Position numbers and translations under genes: made by a program. A DNA stretch of 64,000 nt from Roseburia sp. 1XD42-69. GTDB lineage: Bacteria; Bacillota; Clostridia; Lachnospirales; Lachnospiraceae. This document shows, piece by piece, positions 41,810-49,582 of this stretch. How positions within the stretch are numbered: the stretch's first letter is position 1; the number at the start of each line of letters is the position of its first letter. The stretch is from contig NZ_RAZG01000015.1 in the NCBI RefSeq assembly GCF_003612565.1, positions 1-64,000 on the forward strand. The letters are read 5' to 3'. Under the pieces are notes generated by a model, which worked only from the letters and a program-made list of their open reading frames with translations, ran no database searches and had not been told where the DNA came from.

Positions 41810-44227
41810 TCAGCAGGTCAAAAGCCGTTCCACCAGTTTGACGCACTCCGCCGCATCTTTGGAGTACCCATCCGCACCGATTTCCTCCGCAAAGCTCTCT
41901 GTCACTGCCGCCCCCCCGATAATCACTTTGCTCTTACAGCCTTTTTCCCTTGCCAGGTTTACCACATCCTTCATCCGCATCATGGTGGTGGTCATCAGCG
42001 CAGAAAGCCCAATCACCTGGGCATTTTCTTTTATAGCTGTGTCAACAATCACATGTCCTGCCACATCTTTTCCCAAATCAATCACGTGGTAACCGTAATT
42101 TTTCAACATCATTACCACAAGGTTTTTCCCGATATCGTGGATATCCCCCTCCACGGTAGCCATGATTACAGTGGCCTTTTCCCCACTGTTTTTGTCCCGT
42201 TTGATCAAAGGTTCCAGATAGGCGATAGCCCTTTGCATGGCACTGGCACTGGAGATGAGCTGGGGCAGGAAATATACCTGTTTTTCAAAGAGTTCCCCCA
42301 CCTTGTTAATGGCAGGAATTAAAACCTGACTGATAATCTCCCCAGGTTTCTCCCCCGCTGCCAAAAGTTTGTCTGTCTCCTCCACAATGCTTCCTTTGCT
42401 CCCCGTTATGACACAGTCAAAAACTTTCTCTTTGGGTGAGCTTTCCCTGTCTTTTTCCCCGCCCCTCAGGAAAGACTTTTCCTCCACAGCGGATTTCCGG
42501 TTCATCCTCTGGATATAGCGCAAATCCGCACCTTCTTTATTCATAAGCAAATCTGCGCCGTATGCGGCATCCACAAGGGCCTCCTGGGCGGGATTTGAAA
42601 TTGCCATGGTAAGCCCCCTTGTGATGGCAGCAGTTAAAAACGCCGTGTTAATACAGCTTCTCTCCGGCAGGCCAAAAGAGATATTGGAAAGGCCGCAGAT
42701 GGTGGCAAGGCCCTGTTCCCTGCAGTAGGAAATGGTATCCAGGCATTCTATGGCCGCCTTGGGATTTGCCCCCACAGTTGCCACAAGGCCGTCCACCACA
42801 ATATCTTCCTTTGTCATGCCAAGGCGGATGGCTTCTTCCCGGATCGTCTCAATAATCTTGTGCTTCTCCTCCTTGGTCTCAGGAATCCCTGCATCGGAAA
42901 GGGGAAGAAGGATAAACATAGCCCCGTACTTTTTTGCAATGGGCAAAAGCTTTTCAAATTTCACTTTTTCCAGGGAAATGGAATTAATCAATGCCCTGCC
43001 GGGATAAATCCTAAGGGCCTCCTCTATCACCTCCACATGGCTGGAATCAATACAGAGTGGCAAATCCACCATGGAAGTCACCTCGTAGATGGCGTCTAGC
43101 ATCATTTGCTTTTCGTCTATTCCGTTCATTCCCATATTGATATCCAAAATAGCTGCGCCCTGTTCCTCCTGCTGTTTTGCCATATCGCAGACCATGGTAA
43201 GGCTGCCCTCTTTTAATTCCGCCTGAAGTTTTTTCTTTCCGGTGGGATTGATGCGCTCCCCCACAATGGTAAAAGCGCCCTCCAGGGCAATTTCCATATG
43301 GCTGCGTTCCGATGCCAGAAATCTTCTGCGCTCCTGCTTTACAGGGAGCAGATCTGCAGATTTCAGTGCCCCTGCCATTTCTCTGATATGTTCCGGGGTC
43401 GTGCCGCAGCACCCTCCAAAAATCCTTGCCCCGGCCCGGGCCAGTTTTTCTATCCCCCGGGCAAACTCCTGAGGCCCCATATCATAACAAGTCCTGCCCT
43501 TTGAGAGTTTTGGCAGTCCCGCATTGGGCTTTACCAAAATGGGCACATGGGAAACGTCATACATTTCTTTTACCCTCTGTGCCATCTGCTCTGGCCCCGT
43601 AGAGCAGTTAAGCCCCACGGCATCCGCTCCCAGGCTTTGCAGCACCACCGCCGCCGTAGCCCCATCTGTTCCAAAAAGAGTCCTTCCGTTTTCCTCCAGG
43701 GTAAGGCTGACCAAAACAGGCTTATGGCTGGTCTCTTTTATGGCAATTACCGCAGCCCGGCACTCCTGCAGGCTCATCATAGTCTCCACCACAAAAAGGT
43801 CTACCCCTGCAGCCTCTAAGGCCGCAGCCTGTTCTTTATAGATATCCACCAGTTCCTCAAACATCATATCCCCGATGGGATAGATCTGTTCTCCTGTCAT
43901 GGAGATATCTGCCGCCACGTAAGCCTTATCCCCCGCTGCCTCCTTAGAGAGTGCCGCAAGTTTCTGATTCATCTCCCAAAGTTTCCCTGACAGCCCATAC
44001 TCATGAAGTTTCACCCGGTTTGCCGTAAAGGTGGGGGCATACAAAATATTGCTTCCAGCCTCCACATACTTTCGCTGCAAATCTATGATAACCTGGGGAT
44101 TTTCTAATATCCACTGTTCTGGGCACACCCCCATTTTCATCCCCGCCTCCTGGAGGTTTGTGCCTGTGGCGCCGTCTAAAATCACAGGCCCCTTCTCCAC
44201 TAAATCCAAAAATTCCTGTTTTGTCAT
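41810..44227 (-). CDS. metH: Cobalamin-dependent methionine synthase lacking the activation domain
   Basis: An 805-residue protein with four modules: homocysteine-binding barrel (residues 1-290; zinc Cys in GLNCSTGPEQM and GGCCGTTPEHI), pterin-binding domain (about 320-580; IVGERINPTGKKKL, DINMGMNGID), B12 cap (about 600-680) and B12-binding Rossmann domain (EGDIHDIGKNLVVMML, the DxHxxG motif for the lower-axial His). It ends there; the reactivation domain of classical MetH (about 1200 residues) is absent, as in many Clostridia. It transfers a methyl group from methyl-THF to homocysteine. It follows the MTHFR fusion gene by 1 bp. Confidence 0.94.
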   Translation of the reverse strand: MTKQEFLDLVEKGPVILDGATGTNLQEAGMKMGVCPEQWILENPQVIIDLQRKYVEAGSNILYAPTFTANRVKLHEYGLSGKLWEMNQKLAALSKEAAGDKAYVAADISMTGEQIYPIGDMMFEELVDIYKEQAAALEAAGVDLFVVETMMSLQECRAAVIAIKETSHKPVLVSLTLEENGRTLFGTDGATAAVVLQSLGADAVGLNCSTGPEQMAQRVKEMYDVSHVPILVKPNAGLPKLSKGRTCYDMGPQEFARGIEKLARAGARIFGGCCGTTPEHIREMAGALKSADLLPVKQERRRFLASERSHMEIALEGAFTIVGERINPTGKKKLQAELKEGSLTMVCDMAKQQEEQGAAILDINMGMNGIDEKQMMLDAIYEVTSMVDLPLCIDSSHVEVIEEALRIYPGRALINSISLEKVKFEKLLPIAKKYGAMFILLPLSDAGIPETKEEKHKIIETIREEAIRLGMTKEDIVVDGLVATVGANPKAAIECLDTISYCREQGLATICGLSNISFGLPERSCINTAFLTAAITRGLTMAISNPAQEALVDAAYGADLLMNKEGADLRYIQRMNRKSAVEEKSFLRGGEKDRESSPKEKVFDCVITGSKGSIVEETDKLLAAGEKPGEIISQVLIPAINKVGELFEKQVYFLPQLISSASAMQRAIAYLEPLIKRDKNSGEKATVIMATVEGDIHDIGKNLVVMMLKNYGYHVIDLGKDVAGHVIVDTAIKENAQVIGLSALMTTTMMRMKDVVNLAREKGCKSKVIIGGAAVTESFAEEIGADGYSKDAAECVKLVERLLTC

Positions 44228-44228
44228 T

Positions 44229-46007
44229 TTATATCTCCTGTTTTAACTGTTGAATGATCCGGGCAATCATGGACGCCCTGTTAAAGGGTGTAATAAAATA
44301 ATACCCATCTGCAATATCTTTTAATCCCCGGGCAATGGAAAGGGCACACTGGATTCCAGCTTCCTCCCCCTCCTCCCTGGTCATATCCTGCCGGTATCTT
44401 AAAATCACATCCTCCGGCACCCGGATTCCCGGCATCTCATTTGCCATAAATACAGCATTTTTATAGCTGACCAAAGGCATAATCCCGCACATGATTTTTG
44501 TCTGTGTGCGCCCTTTGATATAGGCGATTCTCTCTATATCTTCCCCGGAGTAAATGGGCTGGGTTAGGAACATGCCGCAGCCATTTTCTATTTTCTGCTC
44601 CATTCTCTTTATAATGGCATCTGGGTTTGCCCCGTGGTAATTTAAAGCGCCCCCAAAAAACACCGGCTCCTCCCCAAATACATCCTCATTCATCCGGGAA
44701 AGATATTCCATAAAAGAAATGGAATTAAAATCAAATACGGAGGTCACGCTTCCCCTTTGGTCCCGGGCCACCGCATCCCCCGTCACCACCAGGAAATGTC
44801 TCAGTCCGTTCATATAATCTCCCAGAATTCCAGAACGCATGGCAATCAGGTTTTTATCCCGGCAGGCAATGTGGGGCATCACTGGAATTTCCAGTTCATT
44901 CTGGATTTTTGCCGCAAGCTTTCCTGCATCTGCCCTGGCCCTGGCCATAGGGGAATCCGCCAGAGTGATTAAATCCGCTCCTGCATGCTTTAGTATTTCC
45001 GCCCCTTTTAAGACTTTCCCAAAATCTGCGGAAAAAGGCGGGTCCAATTCCACAATAAAAGGCATAACTCCTGCGGAAATTTTCTTTAAAAAGCAAGACT
45101 GCACTTTGGGCAAAACTTTTTCCTCCCTTTTTGCAATCTTCTTTTTCCCCCTAGGTACAGACTCTAATCTTTCCCTCAATGCCCGGATATATTCCGGGGT
45201 GGTGCCGCAGCATCCCCCTAAAATATCCACCCCCAGGCCTGCCACCTGTTCCATGGTATCCACAAAATATTCTCTGCTGTCCCCATACAGGGTTTTTCCC
45301 CGCAGCGTCAAGGGATACCCTGCGTTGGGCAGCGCCGTTACATATTTTTCATTGGGAAACGCCGCATGTTTTAAGAGACGGAACAGATGGGCCGCCCCAA
45401 CACCGCAGTTAAAGCCGTATGCATCGACAGTATCCATCCCCGCAGCTTTTTCAATTATTTTTTCAAGGCTTATGCCGTCTCTTGTGTATCCGCTTTTATC
45501 CACGGCAAACTGCACCAGCACAAAAACATCCCCTCTGGATTTGATATACTCTGTAATCTCCTTTAAATACGCAAAATCCGTCTGGGTCTCTAAAACAAAA
45601 ATGTCAGCCCCGCAGGAAAAAAAGGTATCACAGATTTCTTTATACTCCTGCAAAACCACTTCCTTCCCCAAAAATCCCGTGTCATAAATGGGGCCGATAT
45701 CCGCACCGACAAAGATTTCTTCCCCAAGCTCCGCCGCTTCCCTGGCCAGCTCATACCCTCTGGCAACGGCAAGTTTTACCTGCTCCAAATCAGAAAGAAA
45801 CATGGTATTGGCGGCAAAAGTGTTGGTGCGGATTAATTTTGCCCCGCTTTTAATATAATCCCTGTGGACCTTTTTCACTTTCTCCGGGGCTGTAAGGCTG
45901 CAAAGCTCCGCCACCCCGGATTCCTCCGGAAAACAGGCTTCAAAGTATGTGCCGAAAGCTCCGTCCATCACAAGCCTGTGATGTTTTAAATATTCTGCTA
46001 TTTTCAT
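44229..46007 (-). CDS. Bifunctional homocysteine S-methyltransferase / methylenetetrahydrofolate reductase
   Basis: The ATG at 46007 (MKIAEYLKHHRLVMDGAFGTYF) behind AAAGGA is the start. The 592-residue protein has an N-terminal Hcy-methyltransferase barrel (to about 285; GFNCGVGAAHLF, LGGCCGTTPEYI) and a C-terminal MTHFR barrel (about 310-590; PFIVELDPPFSADFGKVLKGAEIL, PHIACRDKNLIAMRSGILG, FLTQPIYSGEDIERIAY). The reductase makes methyl-THF for the adjoining methionine synthase, so the two genes form a methyl-supply operon. Its own Hcy domain duplicates the first domain of MetH. Confidence 0.92.
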   Translation of the reverse strand: MKIAEYLKHHRLVMDGAFGTYFEACFPEESGVAELCSLTAPEKVKKVHRDYIKSGAKLIRTNTFAANTMFLSDLEQVKLAVARGYELAREAAELGEEIFVGADIGPIYDTGFLGKEVVLQEYKEICDTFFSCGADIFVLETQTDFAYLKEITEYIKSRGDVFVLVQFAVDKSGYTRDGISLEKIIEKAAGMDTVDAYGFNCGVGAAHLFRLLKHAAFPNEKYVTALPNAGYPLTLRGKTLYGDSREYFVDTMEQVAGLGVDILGGCCGTTPEYIRALRERLESVPRGKKKIAKREEKVLPKVQSCFLKKISAGVMPFIVELDPPFSADFGKVLKGAEILKHAGADLITLADSPMARARADAGKLAAKIQNELEIPVMPHIACRDKNLIAMRSGILGDYMNGLRHFLVVTGDAVARDQRGSVTSVFDFNSISFMEYLSRMNEDVFGEEPVFFGGALNYHGANPDAIIKRMEQKIENGCGMFLTQPIYSGEDIERIAYIKGRTQTKIMCGIMPLVSYKNAVFMANEMPGIRVPEDVILRYRQDMTREEGEEAGIQCALSIARGLKDIADGYYFITPFNRASMIARIIQQLKQEI

Positions 46008-46030
46008 GAATGTCCTTTCCTGTGAAAGAA

Positions 46031-46057
46031 GAAAAAAGCGGTTCAAAAATGAACCAC
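46031..46057 (-). terminator. Terminator between the GNAT gene and the methionine genes
   Basis: An 8-bp stem with one G-T pair (core GGTTCA/TGAACC, AAAA loop) is followed by a T-rich run on the minus strand. It lies 23 bp before the Hcy-methyltransferase/MTHFR start, so that operon needs a promoter inside the GNAT gene or read-through. No SAM or T-box riboswitch pattern was seen. Confidence 0.7.
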
Positions 46058-46072
46058 TCCCCTCCCCTGACG

Positions 46073-46609
46073 TTACAGTAACTCCCCTTTCTTATTGTAA
46101 AAAGAATCGCAGTACCAAAGCTCCCCCTGGGCCACACCCTGGGAACCTGCGTCAAAAAACAAAATCTGTAAAAATTCGTTTCCCTGCTGTCCCTTCGGGA
46201 GGAAAATCCCCCAGGTCTTAGCGGACTCAAAGCCGAACCGATGGTAAAATTCTCCCCCCAAAACTGCTGCCCAGGGAAATCCCGCCTCCCTGGCACGGCC
46301 TAAACAGGCATCGATTAATCTTGTGCCAATCCCCTGGCCCCTGAACTCTTTCTTAACAGCCACAGGCCCTAGGGCAAGCCCTTCCTCATCCTCAATTCTG
46401 GCATCTGTCATAATACAATAACCCACAATCTCCTCACCCTGGGATGCCACCAGACAAAGTTTTTCCCGAAATCCTTTATCCAAAAGAATCTGCTCTGCAA
46501 ACTCCCATTCATTGTAAACCTCATCTTTCCCCTTCACAAAAAAACTTTCCCTTAAAACTTCTTTCACATTTTGCAAATCACCCTTGCGAAACGTTCGTAT
46601 GTCTTCCAA
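46073..46609 (-). CDS. GNAT-family N-acetyltransferase
   Basis: A 178-residue acetyltransferase beginning at a TTG (46609) behind GGAGGAG. Motif A is clear: LALGPVAVKKEFRGQGIGTRLIDACLGRAREAGFPWAAVLG, with the acetyl-CoA loop RGQGIG, and a YHRFGFESAKTWGI segment typical of YhbS-like members. The substrate is unknown. It lies 25 bp after the large zinc-ribbon protein gene and may be co-transcribed with it. Confidence 0.88.
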   Translation of the reverse strand: MEDIRTFRKGDLQNVKEVLRESFFVKGKDEVYNEWEFAEQILLDKGFREKLCLVASQGEEIVGYCIMTDARIEDEEGLALGPVAVKKEFRGQGIGTRLIDACLGRAREAGFPWAAVLGGEFYHRFGFESAKTWGIFLPKGQQGNEFLQILFFDAGSQGVAQGELWYCDSFYNKKGELL

Positions 46610-46634
46610 AAAAACTCCTCCTATTTTCCTTCCA

Positions 46635-49310
46635 CTACTGGTTCATTTTGTAACCGCATTTGGGACAGATATTCCCCCCTTTGTAGGTGTACCCGCAGCG
46701 GAAACAACATATGGTCTCATGCTTGTCCTTTGCCAGATATGACACATTTCTGCTGTCCGGCTTTTCCTGGAGATACCTGATAAAGTCCCGCAGAATCACA
46801 CCCCAGGCTTTTAATTCTGAGCGCTCCACCGCATAGGGTATCTTTGCCTTTGTCCCGTTTTTCAGTTCCACAAAAATCCCGCTGTTTAACAGCCCGGTGG
46901 AAGTCTTAAGCCCTTTAATATCCCAGATGGGGATGTCGTAGGCATTCATCATGGTATGGTAAAAGAGATGTTCCGGCGTTAAAATCATGCCCTCCTTCCC
47001 GGACTCGTTTCTGGATGTGTCCACCACAAGAATAGGGTATTCAAAAATGCCCCTGTTGGTGCCGTAAGTATCCAAGGCATACTGAATCTCCGAAAGTTCC
47101 TCCTTTGTGCACTCCTGCATCATCACTTTTCTTGCAGGATAAAAATGATGCCTGGGATTCTGCCTCATTTTCTCCGTCATAGCAAACTGCAGCTTACTCA
47201 CCAAAAGTTCACATTCGTCGGTCTTAATCTTTACCAGGCGCTTATTTAACATCTCTAAGGCGTGTGTCTTTAACTCCGGCAAAAACATGCCGTTTTTAAT
47301 TTTTTCGATGGCCTGCTTTGCTTCCTCCTCTGTCAAAGACATGGGATTGCCGCAGATTTTATCTATGGCCTCCTCGTCCATCTGACGGATTCTTGCATTT
47401 ATCTTTTCCAGATGGGGTGCAATCAATTCCTCGGCAAATCCCCGGCTCTGCAGACGCTCTGCCAAATCAGAAAGGTCCTGCCTGCTCCCTGTGCGGGCAT
47501 GGCGCATCATAGATGCTATCTCATTGCCCTCCGCCTGCTCCCTGGCCGCCATAAGCTTTTCTTCATACACGCTTAAATCCGCCTCGGGATAACCGGAAAG
47601 CTTCTTTTTTAGTTTTTCATACCCCGCCCGTTCCAAAGTCTTTGGCATATTGGCCATTAATTTAGCCACTTCCGTCTCTGCCTGGGTTTTACGCCTCTGA
47701 TAAAGAGGTGTGAGGAGCTCTTCTTTTAAGTCCAAAGGAAGTTCTTCCCCCTCCAGCTCTTTTATAATTTTCATTATCTGTCCATAGTTGGAACTGCTTT
47801 GCCCCTCAATGGCCCTCTGGCGGATATGGTTAAGCTTTTTCTCCTGCTCCTTTTTTGTGATCCTGTCCAGATAATCTTTCCTGTCCTCCCAGGAAAGCTT
47901 CGTCTCCTTCTCAAGCTGGGAGCGAAGCTCCTTCATCTGAGGAATGGACAGCCTGTCCAAAACCCCGAATTTGGCATCATATCTTCTCTTGGCCGCCGCC
48001 TGCTCCCCCGGTGTAGCCTTAGTCTCATATGGAATTTCCTCTTTTTCCTCCTCCGGCGGATTCACTTGCTGGGGCTCTTTTGGGATTTTTACTTCCTCTA
48101 CATCTTCTTTTTCCTCCCAAACCACCCCGCGCTTCTCCCCTGTCCCAGCAGAGATCTCTTTTTCACCGGAGCCTTCGGGCTTTTTAGGGCTCTCTTTCAC
48201 CGGATGCTTTTCTTCCCGGGGCAGCGGGTTGCCTTTTCTGGTACTGCTGGCCCGAAGCACAGTGGATTCCAATGCTTTTACGCTCTCCCCTGGATAAAAT
48301 CCTTCCTCTATCATATTTTCCAGGCGGAACAGCTCCTCCCTGGACAGATCTTCAATGGAATCGCAAAGGTTTTCAATAGCTGCTTTTCCCTCACCGGAAC
48401 TGTTCTGCCCTCTCTCTGACTCAAACTCATTAAAATTGTAGTTGGACACCCGATCCCCATGGTTTCCCAGAAGTTCCACATAATCCCCGTAAGCTCGAAG
48501 GTCGTTTAAAAACTCCATGTCGTAAACGTCCCCTTCTATCAAAAGCTTTTTGGGCCGTGGGGTGTAAAAACAATGGCAGTGTTCGCAAGTGTAGGCCCTT
48601 GCCAAAAGAACCCGCCCCTCCTCTGTCTCAATTTTAAATTCCTTCCCCTCCGGAAACACCACCATGTGGAGATTTTCCCTGCATATGGGACACTGGTATC
48701 CCACCATATAAAAATTATTTCCAAGACGTCCTGCCTGGCGCTCCTCAAAGGTAGTCTCCGTCTTTATAAAGGAGGACATCCGCTTCTTCCACACCAAATT
48801 GTGCCAAAGGCCCTGGGACGCCTCCTCTTCCTCCCCTTCATCCTCAATTTTTTCCTCTGTGGACTCCAGGGCAATCTGTACCACATCCTCATAATTTATC
48901 CGCAGGTTATCCCTGTAAAAGCGGAAGTTCTCCCGGGTATATCCCGGCTCCACATGGATTTCACGAAGCACGCTTTCAAACAATGCATTTACCTGTGCAT
49001 AATCCTTTTCCACTTTAATCCCATGGATTACCCCCCATTTTCCAAATGCGTATAATACAAGATTCAACACATTGCAGACTTTATTCCCATCTTCAATCTG
49101 CACCACATCCTCTGTTATGGGAATATCAACAACATTTGTAATCACTTTTTTACTTTCAAAATTAAAAAACAAAGAACGTACCCTTCCCTGGAGAATCAGA
49201 TAGTCCCCGATTACAACAAAATGTTTTGTCCATTCCACCGGAACTCCCATAGTTTTAATGAGCCGGTCAAATGTCATATCCAATTCCCGGTTTGTCTTTA
49301 ATACGATCAT
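46635..49310 (-). CDS. Large uncharacterised protein with zinc-ribbon motifs
   Basis: The ATG at 49310 (MIVLKTNRELDMTFDRLIKTM) behind GAGGTG is the start. The 891-residue cytoplasmic protein has a folded N-terminus with a CPIC...CEHC zinc site (about residues 205-260), a low-complexity Glu/Lys/Pro linker (about 365-425), a long helical middle (about 430-720), a PH-like beta segment near the end (MILTPEHLFYHTMMNAYDIPIWDIKGLK), and a C-terminal zinc ribbon (CCFRCGYTYKGGNICPKCGY). No membrane span or enzyme motif is seen. Likely a scaffold or stress-related protein; function unknown. Confidence 0.75.
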   Translation of the reverse strand: MIVLKTNRELDMTFDRLIKTMGVPVEWTKHFVVIGDYLILQGRVRSLFFNFESKKVITNVVDIPITEDVVQIEDGNKVCNVLNLVLYAFGKWGVIHGIKVEKDYAQVNALFESVLREIHVEPGYTRENFRFYRDNLRINYEDVVQIALESTEEKIEDEGEEEEASQGLWHNLVWKKRMSSFIKTETTFEERQAGRLGNNFYMVGYQCPICRENLHMVVFPEGKEFKIETEEGRVLLARAYTCEHCHCFYTPRPKKLLIEGDVYDMEFLNDLRAYGDYVELLGNHGDRVSNYNFNEFESERGQNSSGEGKAAIENLCDSIEDLSREELFRLENMIEEGFYPGESVKALESTVLRASSTRKGNPLPREEKHPVKESPKKPEGSGEKEISAGTGEKRGVVWEEKEDVEEVKIPKEPQQVNPPEEEKEEIPYETKATPGEQAAAKRRYDAKFGVLDRLSIPQMKELRSQLEKETKLSWEDRKDYLDRITKKEQEKKLNHIRQRAIEGQSSSNYGQIMKIIKELEGEELPLDLKEELLTPLYQRRKTQAETEVAKLMANMPKTLERAGYEKLKKKLSGYPEADLSVYEEKLMAAREQAEGNEIASMMRHARTGSRQDLSDLAERLQSRGFAEELIAPHLEKINARIRQMDEEAIDKICGNPMSLTEEEAKQAIEKIKNGMFLPELKTHALEMLNKRLVKIKTDECELLVSKLQFAMTEKMRQNPRHHFYPARKVMMQECTKEELSEIQYALDTYGTNRGIFEYPILVVDTSRNESGKEGMILTPEHLFYHTMMNAYDIPIWDIKGLKTSTGLLNSGIFVELKNGTKAKIPYAVERSELKAWGVILRDFIRYLQEKPDSRNVSYLAKDKHETICCFRCGYTYKGGNICPKCGYKMNQ

Positions 49311-49354
49311 AAATAATTGCACCTCGCAGTTTCGTAATCATTTCCCTACTCTAT

Positions 49355-49384
49355 ATAATATTCCCTAATGATAGATACGGTCAA
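49355..49384 (-). promoter_or_regulatory. Candidate promoter of the zinc-ribbon protein gene
   Basis: On the minus strand TTGACC (49384-49379) and TATTAT (49360-49355) are 18 bp apart, about 45 bp before the start codon. Confidence 0.5.
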
Positions 49385-49464
49385 GTCTTGATTTTGGAAT
49401 ATTTTTGTTTATAAAATTTTAAGAAATAAGAAATCCTTTATTTTCAAAGGTTTTCCGTATTTTG

Positions 49465-49491
49465 TTAGCACTCATCATTAAAGAGTGCTAA
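49465..49491 (+). promoter_or_regulatory. CIRCE operator (HrcA binding site)
   Basis: TTAGCACTC-N9-GAGTGCTAA is a perfect consensus CIRCE element. HrcA represses heat-shock genes through it, so htpG is probably part of the HrcA regulon here. It lies upstream of the -35 box of the visible promoter rather than over the start or leader. Confidence 0.95.
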
Positions 49492-49498
49492 TTTTTTA

Positions 49499-49527
49499 TT
49501 GACTTTTTTTCCGTTCCGTCTTAATAT
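49499..49527 (+). promoter_or_regulatory. Sigma-A promoter of htpG
   Basis: TTGACT (49499-49504) and TAATAT (49522-49527) are 17 bp apart, beginning 8 bp after the CIRCE element. The AAAGGAG ribosome site and ATG (49583) follow. Confidence 0.7.
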
Positions 49528-49582
49528 AGATTTCAACGGCAGATTGTATACTATGAATATTTTTATAAAAGGAGTGTTTTTT

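Noticed and set aside
46008-46072. Possible SAM or T-box riboswitch before the methionine genes
   Set aside because: The gap is 65 bp and filled mainly by a terminator hairpin; no conserved riboswitch core is present.
49499-49582. A longer HtpG reading from the TTG at 49499
   Set aside because: That position is the -35 box of the promoter; the AAAGGAG site fits only the ATG at 49583.
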